Shown: positions 44,930-54,327, counted from the stretch's first letter. The stretch is DNA of 64,000 bases from Paenibacillus peoriae (GCF_022531965.1 NZ_CP092831.1:4844501-4908500), one strand, 5' to 3'. Notes: generated by a model not told the origin, from the sequence alone. A program made the numbers and translations.

Positions 44930-45511
44930 CTATTTACGTACAAAAGGTTCGATATGCACTCCCTGCGGTAGCTTGTGCGGATCTTCCGGGTTGATACGGT
45001 CATAGAACATAATACCATCCAAATGGTCCATTTCATGCTGTACAACAATCGCTGCATAACCTTTGAACGTCAATAGCTCCTGTGTTCCGTCTGGTAAAGT
45101 GGCCTTAATACGAATTTTTTCGTAACGCGGTACATATCCGGCTACGTACCGATCTACCGACAAGCACCCCTCACCCTGCTCCAAATAAATCATGGACGTG
45201 GAGTGGCTGACTAACTTCGGATTAAACAACGCATACTCTACCGTTTTGTCTCCATCTTCATAATAAATAGCGCACATTCTTTTGTTCAAACCTACCTGGT
45301 TTGCAGATAACCCCACACCCGGGCGCAGTTCATAGCGGGTAGCCAGCTCTTCATTTTGGCTATTTTTCAGATAATCCAGCATCCATTGCATCTGTTGAAG
45401 ATCCTCTTCAGATAGTGGCAAGCATACCGGATCAACCTTCGTACGCAAAATAGACTCCCCTTCACGCACGATATCCTTCGTGAGAAGCATGTCCATCGAT
45501 TGATTACTCAT
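44930..45511 (-). CDS. def: Peptide deformylase
   Basis: This 193-residue metalloenzyme removes the formyl group from nascent proteins. All three motifs are present: GVGLSANQ (residues 65-72), EGCLS (Cys116 metal ligand) and HEMDH (159-163). The length and insertions fit the type 2 enzymes of Firmicutes. It starts at 45511 after GAGG and is a single gene. Firmicutes often have a second deformylase next to fmt. Confidence 0.95.
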   Translation of the reverse strand: MSNQSMDMLLTKDIVREGESILRTKVDPVCLPLSEEDLQQMQWMLDYLKNSQNEELATRYELRPGVGLSANQVGLNKRMCAIYYEDGDKTVEYALFNPKLVSHSTSMIYLEQGEGCLSVDRYVAGYVPRYEKIRIKATLPDGTQELLTFKGYAAIVVQHEMDHLDGIMFYDRINPEDPHKLPQGVHIEPFVRK

Positions 45512-45851
45512 TCGTCAGCCTCGATTCATTAAAATAAATATATTTTCATGTGATGTACTGCCATGTAATATGTGATGCGGTGCAAAAACTGTGGGATTTC
45601 CCGGTTTTCTGCAAGTTTTATCCCATAAATTATATCTATTCATGAAATGAATTGTCAAAATAAAGCGACGTTTTTTTGGGGGGAAATTGGCGCAATAAAG
45701 ACCTCTACGGGGGCGTCCTACTCTTTTAGATTAAGTCATTAAATATACACTGCCTTTATTATTTATCACATTAAATGATTTTGTCTCTATATAAAAGCCT
45801 CCTAAATCATTTCAATGATCAGGAGGCTTTTGAAAATAATTTTTCTTACTA
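45512..45851. other. Gap upstream of def
   Basis: This 340-base gap holds the def promoter region and, at its right end, the terminator of the glycan cluster (45793-45831). A weak TGGGAT/ATCCCA pairing near 45590-45628 has a large loop. I could not match it to a known leader class. Confidence 0.4.
45793..45831. terminator. Terminator of the glycan cluster
   Basis: AAAAGCCTCCT and AGGAGGCTTTT form an 11-bp stem, with an inner ATCAT/ATGAT pairing. It follows the pyruvyl transferase stop at 45852 by about 20 bases. Confidence 0.85.
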
Positions 45852-46826
45852 TTAAGATGGCTGCTCCAACGCACTTGGAGCTTCACTAAACAGCTTCGCC
45901 TTTGGATTCGGGTGTGTCCAGGTATTATAATATTGCGAGTTCTTGCCGTAGGAGTTGTCAATGACAACGTGCGGCATATCAAGCAGACAGGCCAGAATGT
46001 GACCGTGCAGCCGTGAAGTGCGAACCTCGCGGTAAGAGCTGAACAGGGTAACCGCTTTGTTCATGAGATGATCTGTGTACTTGTACCAGAATGTACGCGT
46101 GGGCAACGGGCCGCCGATTTTCTTATCCAGTCGGTAAAACTTCTGGAAATAGACAATTCCCTTCACTTCCAGCGGAGTGAACAAAGTATCCCAGTCCAGA
46201 CGGTGAGCGGCATCTGCCTCGTCATCGAACTTCTTTTGTCCACCCACCGTTTCAATATCAGTCCGCAGGAAATACAATACATCCTTCACCGTTTCCGTAG
46301 TCGGCTTCAATGGCCAGAGCTGGTGAGCCATATCAGGACATAGTGTGATACTGCACTGGTTCAGCTTGTCCTTAGCCCACTGATAAGAGCGAGTATCCCG
46401 CACAAACATATGTAGATCCGGGTGAGCATTAAACAGGGCAGCGACCTCATTAGCCTTCTGTTCAGATTGAAAGTGGATCGTTTGCGGCATAATCACAATT
46501 CGGTGGTTAGGGAAATCGCGAACGATGCGTTCCCGCAAATTTTGGTGATTTGAATAGAGATCGCCGAAGTTGCCGCCGCCGTGACACACGATAATCCAGT
46601 CACCCGGGATTTGAAGCTGATCGGGAATATCCATGGCGCTATAACGGGCACGGACACGGATGCCATTATCCTTGAAGAACGCCTCAGTGCCTTTCATGAT
46701 GAGTACATCCCCACCGTTATTATAGACGGGATAGTCGACATAAATGATATTCGAACCTTGGGGGACTACGTCGAGAATGACGCTCAGCTTGTTTTTCAGT
46801 TTAGCCATGGGATGCAAATTCGGCAT
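45852..46826 (-). CDS. Polysaccharide pyruvyl transferase family protein
   Basis: This 324-residue protein has the family pattern: an N-terminal YVDYPVYNNGGDVLIMKGTEAFF, a DWIIVCHGGGNFGDLY loop, and a C-terminal EVRTSRLHGHILACLLDMPHVVIDNSYGKNSQY. Such enzymes transfer a pyruvate ketal from PEP to sugars in surface polysaccharides. It overlaps the flippase gene by 26 bases, has GGGAG 9 bases before its ATG, and is last in the glycan cluster. The acceptor sugar is unknown. Confidence 0.85.
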   Translation of the reverse strand: MPNLHPMAKLKNKLSVILDVVPQGSNIIYVDYPVYNNGGDVLIMKGTEAFFKDNGIRVRARYSAMDIPDQLQIPGDWIIVCHGGGNFGDLYSNHQNLRERIVRDFPNHRIVIMPQTIHFQSEQKANEVAALFNAHPDLHMFVRDTRSYQWAKDKLNQCSITLCPDMAHQLWPLKPTTETVKDVLYFLRTDIETVGGQKKFDDEADAAHRLDWDTLFTPLEVKGIVYFQKFYRLDKKIGGPLPTRTFWYKYTDHLMNKAVTLFSSYREVRTSRLHGHILACLLDMPHVVIDNSYGKNSQYYNTWTHPNPKAKLFSEAPSALEQPS

Positions 46827-48180
46827 CTTTCAGTTCTCCCTTCCTGCGCTTCTTTTGTATAGTCTGAATGACAAATGTAATATCACTTTTATCAAAAATG
46901 ATCCGTGATAGCGGAACATTGAAAAACATGGGGAACGAGAACAGTGAGAACGCCAACCGAACACAAGCGCCTACAAGCAAAGCAATCGCAATGCCATCCA
47001 GACCGAAGATCGGTGTACAAATAAAAAACAGACCGACGGTGATCGCATAGGCTACAATTTGCCGGAACAATACCAGTCCCGGACGCCCCAGCGCGTTAAA
47101 GGCCGAAGCCAGAATCCATGAGCCGCCACCAATGATACATTCCAGTGACAGCAGGTAGAACGTTAGCGATGCTTCCAGAAAAGCGGGGCCGTACAGCAAA
47201 CCCAGCATGTATCGTCCAATGAAGAGAGCAGGCACAATGACGATTAGCATCGCAGCCATAGAGATGCGAAAAGCACGTCCTACCGTTTCGACAATCTTGC
47301 TGTGCTCCATTCCCGTAACCTTTGGAAAGGTAACGTTAGTGACGGCATTTTGCACTACATTGAACACACGAGACAAGGCGTAGACGACAGAGTACAGGCC
47401 GAACGCTTTGGGTGATAGCAGTGCCACAATAACGATTTTGTCCGTTTGTGTGGACAGCGTCCCCATCAACTCCATCCCGTAAACCCTCGCTCCATAGCTA
47501 TAATAAGGACGAAGCACTTGGCGGCTGGTAAATGGGCGGAAAGTACGCAAATTCATATACTTGCGCAAACGGAGGAACGCCCACACTAGTGCAAGGAAAC
47601 TCGCGGCAAAATTCACTGCTCCAGCCAGTTGCACATTGAGCAAGCCCATCAGCCACAGTGTCACCAGACCGATGAAATTCAGTAGTGGGTAGTAAAACAA
47701 CAGGCCGTTATATACGCTAAATCGATCCAGCCCTTGCGACAATGCTGTCGTCAGCGCTGTAAGCACTGCCAGCGGTATGGCTGCCGCACAATAAAGCTGG
47801 GACAGTTGGATGATGTCCGCACCATAACCATTCAGCCACAGCGGCATGCATATCCAGGCCACCGCTCCTGCCAACAAGCTGGCAGGCAACTGAATCCAGA
47901 GCGACAACGCCAGCAATTCTTCCGTCGTGCCTGTTTTCTTCTTGATGTTATAAATTAACGACGTTGGTAACCCGAAGCTCAACACACTGCCGATCAGCGT
48001 AGGCCAGAACAGAACTGCCGCCAGTTCTCCTTTCCCCTCTACTCCGAGCATACGTGCGGTCAGGATGGAAGTCAGGGTCGTAACGATTAGCACAAAAAAA
48101 TTGTTAAAGCTCGTGCGCATGATCGTTTTGGCGAGACTGTCACCCGTGAATACTTTCCTTGCTGCTGTCCATGTGCTCAT
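46801..48180 (-). CDS. Oligosaccharide flippase (Wzx/MATE-like)
   Basis: This 459-residue protein has about 12-14 hydrophobic helices and the polysaccharide-export fold seen in Wzx-type flippases (start SFNNFFVLIVTTLTSILTARMLGVEGKG). It would move lipid-linked glycan across the membrane. It lies between the pyruvyl transferase and two glycosyltransferases, so the four genes probably build and export one surface glycan. No polymerase is visible in the window. Confidence 0.85.
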   Translation of the reverse strand: MSTWTAARKVFTGDSLAKTIMRTSFNNFFVLIVTTLTSILTARMLGVEGKGELAAVLFWPTLIGSVLSFGLPTSLIYNIKKKTGTTEELLALSLWIQLPASLLAGAVAWICMPLWLNGYGADIIQLSQLYCAAAIPLAVLTALTTALSQGLDRFSVYNGLLFYYPLLNFIGLVTLWLMGLLNVQLAGAVNFAASFLALVWAFLRLRKYMNLRTFRPFTSRQVLRPYYSYGARVYGMELMGTLSTQTDKIVIVALLSPKAFGLYSVVYALSRVFNVVQNAVTNVTFPKVTGMEHSKIVETVGRAFRISMAAMLIVIVPALFIGRYMLGLLYGPAFLEASLTFYLLSLECIIGGGSWILASAFNALGRPGLVLFRQIVAYAITVGLFFICTPIFGLDGIAIALLVGACVRLAFSLFSFPMFFNVPLSRIIFDKSDITFVIQTIQKKRRKGELKDAEFASHG

Positions 48181-48253
48181 GTTACGTCCAACTCCTGTTC
48201 CTTATTAAGCCTCTCGTCTCTATGCTCGCATCGCGTCTTTTGACGCACCTCCA

Positions 48254-49210
48254 TCAGCCTACCGTTTTTTTGGAATTGCGTTCAGGCAACTGCCCCCCGC
48301 CAACAAGCTCCTTTGGACTTGAAAAGATTGCTTTCAACGCTCTTCTATAGCCTTGAATGGCAGTATGATTTTTCTTGGGCTTTTCTCTCAAAATCTGATA
48401 CAACGTCGTCCAGTATAGCGCTGCATAACCAATCGGCCCAGATCCCTCATCACGCAGTAAATGAATATGATTCATCACACGCATATAAGTAACCTGCTCC
48501 ATATTGTCGCGTGAGGACGGCGATTCGTGATGAAGCAGCGTAAGCGCCGGGTTAATGTATAACGGACCGCTTTTCATTGCGATGCGCGAAAGTAACAGAT
48601 CCTCGCCTACGCTATAGCTTTGCAACCAAGGTACCGGCTCCAGACTGCGAATCGCCTCACGGCGAAATGACATATTGCAGCCATGAAAAAACTGGGTTCT
48701 AAACGTCTTCTTGGCCTTATGCCAGTTATACATCGAGCCGGACTGACCGCTGAGGGACAACCTCCCTTTGGACAAAGACTGCTGGAATGACAGCAAGCAT
48801 CGAATCGTTCCCATGAAGCTGTTACTCATTCCCTGTGCAATACCGCCGACACCAGCAGCCTGCGGGTAAGCTTCATAGGTACGCATCAACTCATTTAAAT
48901 AGTTGCTCGGCAACTCAACATCATCGTCAAGGAACAAAATAATGTCACCCTGCGCAAGTTCAGCTGTCTTTACACGAGATAACCATAATCCCGGCTGCTC
49001 CTTACGATGATATCGGTAGGTAATTCCTGCTCTGCCCAACTGACGCTCATAGCGTTCCAGCACATGCTTCGGCAGTTCTCCGTCATCAATAATCCATAGC
49101 TCGGTTTCACATGCCTCCGGTGCTCCCCCAATGGCAATTGAATTGATGCATCGGGTCAGATCGTCAACCCGATTTCGGGTGCACAGAGCAATGGACAAGC
49201 TTAACATCAT
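48254..49210 (-). CDS. Family 2 glycosyltransferase (copy 1)
   Basis: This 318-residue GT-A enzyme starts with a nucleotide-sugar fold (LSIALCTRNRVDDLTRC), carries a metal-binding DDD (FLDDDVEL), a VGGIAQGM loop and the acceptor-side FFHGCNMSFRREAI and LLHHESPSSRD segments. It is clearly paralogous to the next gene upstream. The sugar donor cannot be told. The start is 49210 or the adjacent ATG at 49207; both follow AAGGGGGAG. Confidence 0.85.
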   Translation of the reverse strand: MMLSLSIALCTRNRVDDLTRCINSIAIGGAPEACETELWIIDDGELPKHVLERYERQLGRAGITYRYHRKEQPGLWLSRVKTAELAQGDIILFLDDDVELPSNYLNELMRTYEAYPQAAGVGGIAQGMSNSFMGTIRCLLSFQQSLSKGRLSLSGQSGSMYNWHKAKKTFRTQFFHGCNMSFRREAIRSLEPVPWLQSYSVGEDLLLSRIAMKSGPLYINPALTLLHHESPSSRDNMEQVTYMRVMNHIHLLRDEGSGPIGYAALYWTTLYQILREKPKKNHTAIQGYRRALKAIFSSPKELVGGGQLPERNSKKTVG

Positions 49211-49247
49211 ACTCCCCCTTTATCCTGTCAATGTGTAAAAAAACAGA

Positions 49248-50189
49248 TTACTGAACCGCCGGGCCTAAATATTCGTTATATTTTTGCTTGCGCGGGTTCA
49301 GAATGAACAACACCCCCTGCTTGTATCCATCTGCGGCATTAAAATTGCGACGCAGCGTTTCTTTGAGCATCAAGTAGGATAAGGTCCATAAAAGGGCTCC
49401 ATACTGAATCACTCCAGCCTTTTTCAAGGCAAGAAAATAATAGTGGTTAATCGCTGTAGCCTTGGCTACTTTGCCCGCCTTATCGCGCGAGCTTGGAGAT
49501 TCATGATGAATAATGGTTAAGTCAGGATTGATAACCAATTTGCCGTAACGGCTCGCCAACTGGCACATGTACAAATCATCAGCCACAGCATAACTGGTCA
49601 TCCACGGATACGGCTTCATATCCCGAAGCGCATCCCTACGAAAGGACATATTGCAGCCATGAAAGAATTCTGTATCGAAAACCTCAGTTGCTTCGCCCCA
49701 ACGCAGCAAAGAACCTGCCAGACTACTAGGCGAGAGCTTGCCGAGGGATGAAGACATCTGAAATGTCAAAACGCCCAGCAGCTTTCCTGCCCGGCTCGAA
49801 TGTAATCCCTTTGCAATCCCTCCAACACCCACAATCGTTTTATCCTGATCATAGGTATCGAGCAAGCGCCGGATATAGAGTTTATCGTCCAGTTCTGCAT
49901 CATCGTCAAAATACAGCACAATATCATACCGCACAAGGGACAAGGCCTCATAGCGAGATAACCAAACGCCGGGACGACTTTTTTTATAATATTTCAAAAC
50001 GCTTTGAGGCAATCCGGATACCATGTGACGGTACTGCTCGATCTGTTGGTCGGAAATATCGCCGTCATCAACAATCAGCAGTTCTACAGCCGTATGCTCC
50101 AATTGCTGCTGTACTGCAATAGATTGTATACAGCGTGTCAGGTCTTCGATCCGGTTGCGGGTACAAATGATGATGGAGACATCGGACAT
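49248..50189 (-). CDS. Family 2 glycosyltransferase (copy 2)
   Basis: This 313-residue GT-A enzyme shares layout and key motifs with copy 1: SIIICTRNRIEDLTRC, YFDDDAEL, VGGIAKGL, FFHGCNMSFRRDAL and IHHESPSSRD. The pair likely arose by tandem duplication and may add two successive, different sugars. The start at 50189 follows AGGAGG. It is the first gene of the glycan cluster. Confidence 0.87.
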   Translation of the reverse strand: MSDVSIIICTRNRIEDLTRCIQSIAVQQQLEHTAVELLIVDDGDISDQQIEQYRHMVSGLPQSVLKYYKKSRPGVWLSRYEALSLVRYDIVLYFDDDAELDDKLYIRRLLDTYDQDKTIVGVGGIAKGLHSSRAGKLLGVLTFQMSSSLGKLSPSSLAGSLLRWGEATEVFDTEFFHGCNMSFRRDALRDMKPYPWMTSYAVADDLYMCQLASRYGKLVINPDLTIIHHESPSSRDKAGKVAKATAINHYYFLALKKAGVIQYGALLWTLSYLMLKETLRRNFNAADGYKQGVLFILNPRKQKYNEYLGPAVQ

Positions 50190-50357
50190 GCCATTACCTC
50201 CTGTGTGTGTATCCAGATGCTTTGGAAGAGATATTCAAAGTTTTTCCAATTGCTGGATTATATATGTTTATTGTATCTTTGACAGCGTTTTAGTGTATAT
50301 ACCTCTTTTGTATACTTTTTCAGTCTCCAAAAGGGTAGACAATCCTCTAAAAAGAGT

Positions 50358-50390
50358 AAAAAAATAGGATTGGCTTCTAATGCCAATCCT
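50358..50390 (-). terminator. Terminator of the DUF1836 gene
   Basis: On the minus strand AGGATTGGC pairs with GCCAATCCT around a 7-base loop and is followed by a T-run. It ends four bases from the DUF1836 stop. Confidence 0.85.
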
Positions 50391-50393
50391 GAT

Positions 50394-51194
50394 TTACCCT
50401 TGGAAGTCCAGAAACAACGTCGCATTCACATACCGACGTGCCATGGACAAAAAATAACTATTTTGCACCGCTACTGCTGCCACCAGCAAAGTATTACGCA
50501 CTGCTTCACACTGGTTAGGGGTCAAATGCTGTAAACGACTGGTGTATTGATCAGCCGCCTGAACCAGCAACTCCTCTGTCGCACCTTCCTGACGCTGCTG
50601 TACTGTAACGGAATCTCCGTTATCCTTTACATAGCCTGCACCAGCAACATCGAGCAGTTGGTCTCCGTTCGCATCCAGCTCCTCAAACAAAGTTGAATAT
50701 GCGGCGTACAAATCAACCGGCTGGATCAGATCGTCCGTATCATCTTCGGGCTGTTGGAACAGGATATGAAATAGCTGACGAATGGATTCAAAATCAAGAC
50801 ATGATTTTAAATCTTCTACAATGAGCAATATAGCTGCCTGGTTGACCGAGTATTTTTTGCCGATCTTCGGAGCGCCGAGAAATTCCTTGAAGTCGCGTTT
50901 GACCCAATTTTGCATAGATGCTAGTGACACATGGCTGTACTCGACTAGTTGCCCCAGGGAAACAATCTCTTGCAGCGAAAAGGCTGCGCTGTGCTTTCCC
51001 TTGATGATTTTATCTAGCACAGGTGTCACATCGGTGTATAAAAATGTCGGCATCGCGCTCCCGGAGCGGGCGAGATGGCCATGAGTGCGCCTCCAGGCGT
51101 CCTGCAGAACGGCCAAAGGCTGCAATTCGCGGCGACCTTCCATGGCCAGCAGCAAATGGGCCATATCACGACGAGTAAGGGTAAAAGACTCCAT
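50394..51194 (-). CDS. DUF1836-family HTH protein, putative regulator
   Basis: This 266-residue protein carries a DUF1836-type segment in the middle (about residues 85-140), with a MerR-like helix-turn-helix reading SLASMQNWVKRDF and then KKYSVNQAAILLIVEDL. The C-terminal half is helical and may bind a ligand or dimerise. No function is established for the family that I know of. Its ATG follows AAAGGGAGG. Two identical palindromes in the divergent region to the right make it a good candidate for an autoregulated repressor of the neighbouring CNNM gene. Confidence 0.75.
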   Translation of the reverse strand: MESFTLTRRDMAHLLLAMEGRRELQPLAVLQDAWRRTHGHLARSGSAMPTFLYTDVTPVLDKIIKGKHSAAFSLQEIVSLGQLVEYSHVSLASMQNWVKRDFKEFLGAPKIGKKYSVNQAAILLIVEDLKSCLDFESIRQLFHILFQQPEDDTDDLIQPVDLYAAYSTLFEELDANGDQLLDVAGAGYVKDNGDSVTVQQRQEGATEELLVQAADQYTSRLQHLTPNQCEAVRNTLLVAAVAVQNSYFLSMARRYVNATLFLDFQG

Positions 51195-51221
51195 CTGCTT
51201 TCCTCCCTTTATTACATTTCA

Positions 51222-51235
51222 AGTTCATTTGAACT
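51222..51235. promoter_or_regulatory. Palindromic operator 1 (DUF1836 side)
   Basis: AGTTCA-TT-TGAACT is a perfect 6-2-6 palindrome 28 bases upstream of the DUF1836 start codon. It has the same arms as operator 2. Confidence 0.6.
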
Positions 51236-51380
51236 CATCATACGCCCTCAAACTAGGCTTGTAAAGTGAAGCAATGAGACGTGCGGGTTCTATTATGCCT
51301 TATTTTCTGTGTAAATTGGAGGTAGGCGACCTGCTACGATTCCATATGAACCTTGTATATTTTCTTTTAAGTTCTTAAAA

Positions 51381-51398
51381 TAAGTTCAAGTGAACTTA
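51381..51398. promoter_or_regulatory. Palindromic operator 2 (CNNM side)
   Basis: TAAGTTCA-AG-TGAACTTA is a perfect 8-2-8 palindrome with the same AGTTCA/TGAACT arms as operator 1. It lies 52 bases before the chosen CNNM start. The two centres are about 161 bases apart. Confidence 0.6.
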
Positions 51399-51449
51399 AA
51401 ATGGAGTTCCTTAAAAAAATTGAACGAAAAAGGGATGAGTGAAAATTAT

Positions 51450-52790
51450 ATGGGTATAGGTGTCAGTCTATTTTTGTTTGCGGTGTTGATTTTATTTAGT
51501 GCTTTCTTCGTGGCTACCGAGTTTGCGATTATTAAAATCCGTTCCAGCCGGGTCGATCAGCTGGTTGTGGAGAACCGTAAAAACGCACTGGCGCTACAAA
51601 AGGTCGTCAATAATCTGGACGGCTACCTGTCCGCCTGTCAGCTTGGTATTACGATTACAGCGTTGGGACTCGGCTGGCTCGGTGAACCGACCGTAGTCAA
51701 ATTGCTGGAGCCTCTCTTTCAACAGCTCAACATCAATGGGGATTTTTCACATATCCTGGCCTTTATTATTTCATTCGTCATTGTAACTTACCTGCACGTG
51801 GTGATCGGCGAACTGGCTCCCAAAACATTGGCGATCCGCAAAGCGGAAGCTGTCAGTTTGTTAACCTCTCCAGTCATCGTGTGGTTTAACCGGATTATGT
51901 ATCCGTTTATTTGGCTCCTTAACGGCTCGGCCAATCGTCTGGTTCGTCTGTTTGGTCTTCAACCGGCTAGTGAGCATGAAGAAGCGCACTCTCAGGAAGA
52001 AATTCAGATCATTTTGTCCGAAAGCGTGGAAAGTGGTAAGATCAATAACACCGAATATGGCTACGTAAATCGTATCTTTGCTTTTGACGAGACCGTTGCC
52101 AAAGAAATTATGGTGCCACGTACAGATATGGTATGCTTGTTTACGAATCGCTCGCTAAAAGAAAACATGCTGACTATTCACGAAGAGCAGTATACCCGTT
52201 TTCCGGTGGCGACAGATAGCAAGGATCAGATCATTGGTATGATTAATACCAAACAGCTATTCCTTGAGTATGATCGCAATCCCGAGCTTGTTTTCGACAG
52301 CCTGATTCAACCGATCTTGACCGTTCCGGAAGTTATCCCCGTCAACACACTGCTGAAACGTATGCAGAAGGAGCAGGTTCATATCGCTCTCCTGGTCGAT
52401 GAATACGGTGGAACCTCCGGTCTTATTACCATCGAGGACATTTTGGAGGAGATTGTTGGCGAAATTCGGGACGAATTTGATAAGGATGAACGGAAGGAAA
52501 TCGAGAAACTGACGGAGAACAGTTATTTGATGGATGGTAAAGTGATGCTTTCCGATCTGAGTGATCTGACTGGCTTGACATTGGACGATGAAGACGTGGA
52601 TACTGTCGGAGGGTGGGTGTATAGCCGGGTTCCGGAACCTAGACAGGGCAAGGAATTCATAGAAGAAGATGTGAAATTTATCATTCGTGAAATGGGTAAA
52701 AATCGTATTCGTCGGGTGGAGATTATTTTACACTACACATCCCCCGCATCTGAATTGGAAGCAGAATCGGACACTTCTTCCCGGGAATGA
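51450..52790 (+). CDS. CNNM/CorC-type membrane protein (DUF21, CBS pair, CorC_HlyC)
   Basis: This protein of about 446 residues has four N-terminal helices of the DUF21/CNNM domain (FFVATEFAIIKIRSSR), a tandem CBS pair (from about residue 195, with EIMVPRTDM and LLVDEYGGTSGLITIEDILEEIVGEI) and a C-terminal CorC_HlyC domain. Such proteins are linked to Mg2+ or Co2+ export and were once called hemolysin C. The frame opens at GTG 51390, but that codon lies inside operator 2. I prefer ATG 51450; ATG 51435 directly abuts AAAAGGG. The divergent DUF1836 gene may control it. Confidence 0.88.
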   Translation: MGIGVSLFLFAVLILFSAFFVATEFAIIKIRSSRVDQLVVENRKNALALQKVVNNLDGYLSACQLGITITALGLGWLGEPTVVKLLEPLFQQLNINGDFSHILAFIISFVIVTYLHVVIGELAPKTLAIRKAEAVSLLTSPVIVWFNRIMYPFIWLLNGSANRLVRLFGLQPASEHEEAHSQEEIQIILSESVESGKINNTEYGYVNRIFAFDETVAKEIMVPRTDMVCLFTNRSLKENMLTIHEEQYTRFPVATDSKDQIIGMINTKQLFLEYDRNPELVFDSLIQPILTVPEVIPVNTLLKRMQKEQVHIALLVDEYGGTSGLITIEDILEEIVGEIRDEFDKDERKEIEKLTENSYLMDGKVMLSDLSDLTGLTLDDEDVDTVGGWVYSRVPEPRQGKEFIEEDVKFIIREMGKNRIRRVEIILHYTSPASELEAESDTSSRE

Positions 52791-52820
52791 ACCGTGTGAC
52801 CTGAGCGTTTATCTTTGCAC

Positions 52821-52889
52821 TTGACACTTGTGTTCACTCCTACTGAAATGACATATCTCCAGGGCAAACGGCTTAGGTCGTTTGCCCTG
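52821..52889 (+). promoter_or_regulatory. uppP promoter and leader hairpin
   Basis: A perfect -35 TTGACA (52821-52826), a 17-bp spacer and TGAAAT (52844-52849) form a likely promoter. Just downstream, CAGGGCAAACG and CGTTTGCCCTG make a perfect 11-bp hairpin with an 8-base loop (52860-52889). No T-run follows, so the hairpin may be a leader element or a weak terminator of the upstream gene. Confidence 0.55.
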
Positions 52890-52915
52890 CACGCGTGTAA
52901 GGAGGAGCTAGTAAA

Positions 52916-53713
52916 GTGGATATTTTATCTTCTATTATTATGGGAATTATTGAAGGGCTGACAGAGTTTTTGCCGGTCTCTTCGACGGGTCACATGATCC
53001 TCACGGCTGATCTTCTAGGATTAAACACAGAGAATGATACGGTCAAAACGTTTGAGGTTATCGTGCAATTAGGTGCTGTGCTGGCAGTCGTCGTATTATA
53101 CTGGCGCAGATTCCTGAGCCTGTTTGATTTCAGACGCAAAATCTCGAGTCAGCCACGTCTAAACCTGTTACATATTATTTTAGCCATGATCCCAGCTGGG
53201 CTAATTGGCGTACTGTTCCGTGATGTAATTAAGCAATACCTGTTTGGTCCTGAAACGGTTCTCTATAGTTTAGTCATCGGAGGCCTGTTGATGATTGCGG
53301 CCGAGAAATTTCATCCGCCCATTAGATCACATACGTTGGATGAGATCACGTACAAACAGGCTTTTACCATCGGTCTGTTCCAAGTCCTAGCTCTATGGCC
53401 AGGCTTCTCCCGTTCAGGCTCAACCATGTCTGGGGGCCTATTCGCACGTGTAAGTCATACGGCAGCCGCGGAATTTACATTCCTCGTATCGGTTCCGGTC
53501 ATGCTGGGTGCATCGGGTATTGATATGATTAAAAGTATGGATCATCTGTCTATGAGTGATTTTCCGGTGTTCGCAGCAGGCTTTATTACTTCCTTTATCG
53601 TCGGGATGCTGGCGATCAAAACATTCCTCGGTCTGCTCAAACGCTTGAGTCTGACTACGTTCGCCATTTACCGCTTCGTGCTGGCGGCTGTGTTCTTTTT
53701 CATTATTTTATAA
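52916..53713 (+). CDS. uppP: Undecaprenyl-diphosphatase
   Basis: This 265-residue membrane enzyme (BacA/UppP) dephosphorylates undecaprenyl diphosphate to recycle the lipid carrier for peptidoglycan and other surface glycans, and gives bacitracin tolerance. The two active-site motifs are present: [14 protein letters not shown] (residues 13-26) and PGFSRSGST. The start is GTG after AAGGAGGAG. Nearby surface-glycan genes use the same lipid carrier. Confidence 0.95.
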   Translation: MDILSSIIMGIIEGLTEFLPVSSTGHMILTADLLGLNTENDTVKTFEVIVQLGAVLAVVVLYWRRFLSLFDFRRKISSQPRLNLLHIILAMIPAGLIGVLFRDVIKQYLFGPETVLYSLVIGGLLMIAAEKFHPPIRSHTLDEITYKQAFTIGLFQVLALWPGFSRSGSTMSGGLFARVSHTAAAEFTFLVSVPVMLGASGIDMIKSMDHLSMSDFPVFAAGFITSFIVGMLAIKTFLGLLKRLSLTTFAIYRFVLAAVFFFIIL

Positions 53714-53744
53714 GCCATTGTTTGGTACCGATAACCACTAACTA

Positions 53745-53793
53745 AAAAGGGATATCCATAGGATCTGAATGATCAGCCTTGGATATCCCTTTT
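53745..53793. terminator. Bidirectional terminator between uppP and thioredoxin gene
   Basis: AAAAGGGATATCCA and its exact complement, with an inner GATc/gATC pairing, lie between convergent genes and have A/T runs on both sides. Confidence 0.85.
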
Positions 53794-53847
53794 ACTATTT
53801 TGCAGAAAGGATAGATCGTACTGAACGATCCCTATCATGCGTTCTGA

Positions 53848-54174
53848 TTATTGTTTGGATTCCAGCGTAGTCAAATATTCCGAGATTTGAGCTGGCGTTT
53901 TAGCGTATTTGCTGTGCAAATGAGCAATTTTTTCGCCATTTCGGAACACGAGCAGACTCGGAATGCCGCGCACTTGATTTTCGTCGGCAATCGGCTGGAA
54001 TTTCTCCGCATCAAGCGCAAAGAAACGCTTATCCGCGTTTTCTTCTATAATGCCGTCCATAAATTTATCCAGTGTCTTGCAATCCGGACACCAGGTTGTA
54101 TCAAATTTCACGACGGTCAGACCGTCACCGTTAATTAAATCCTGATATTGCTGCTGAGATTCGATGCGTTCCAT
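53848..54174 (-). CDS. Thioredoxin-like protein
   Basis: This 108-residue thioredoxin-fold protein has the active site Trp-Cys29-Pro-Asp-Cys32 in place of the usual WCGPC, and the cis-proline GIPSLLVF strand. It resembles YtpP/YdbP-type thioredoxins of bacilli. It likely reduces specific disulfides in the cytosol; no signal peptide is seen. The start at 54174 follows AGGAGGG. Confidence 0.9.
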   Translation of the reverse strand: MERIESQQQYQDLINGDGLTVVKFDTTWCPDCKTLDKFMDGIIEENADKRFFALDAEKFQPIADENQVRGIPSLLVFRNGEKIAHLHSKYAKTPAQISEYLTTLESKQ

Positions 54175-54327
54175 TCGTTAGTCCCTCCTAGGTTGTATTT
54201 ACAAAACATCTCCATATTCACATATGGAATTATATAAACGGAAGCTTATTCTTATATTGTAATGGTTCTTTTATAAATTGCAACTGGGACGGGTACATGT
54301 TTGACACTTGTCCCATCATTGCCGGGA

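Noticed and set aside
45560..45720. Possible T-box or other riboswitch upstream of def
   Set aside because: No T-box motif, specifier loop or antiterminator was found; only a weak pairing with a large loop is present.
51401..51442. 13-codon leader frame ending on the CNNM start region
   Set aside because: It has no ribosome site and overlaps the operator; codon content is AT-driven chance.
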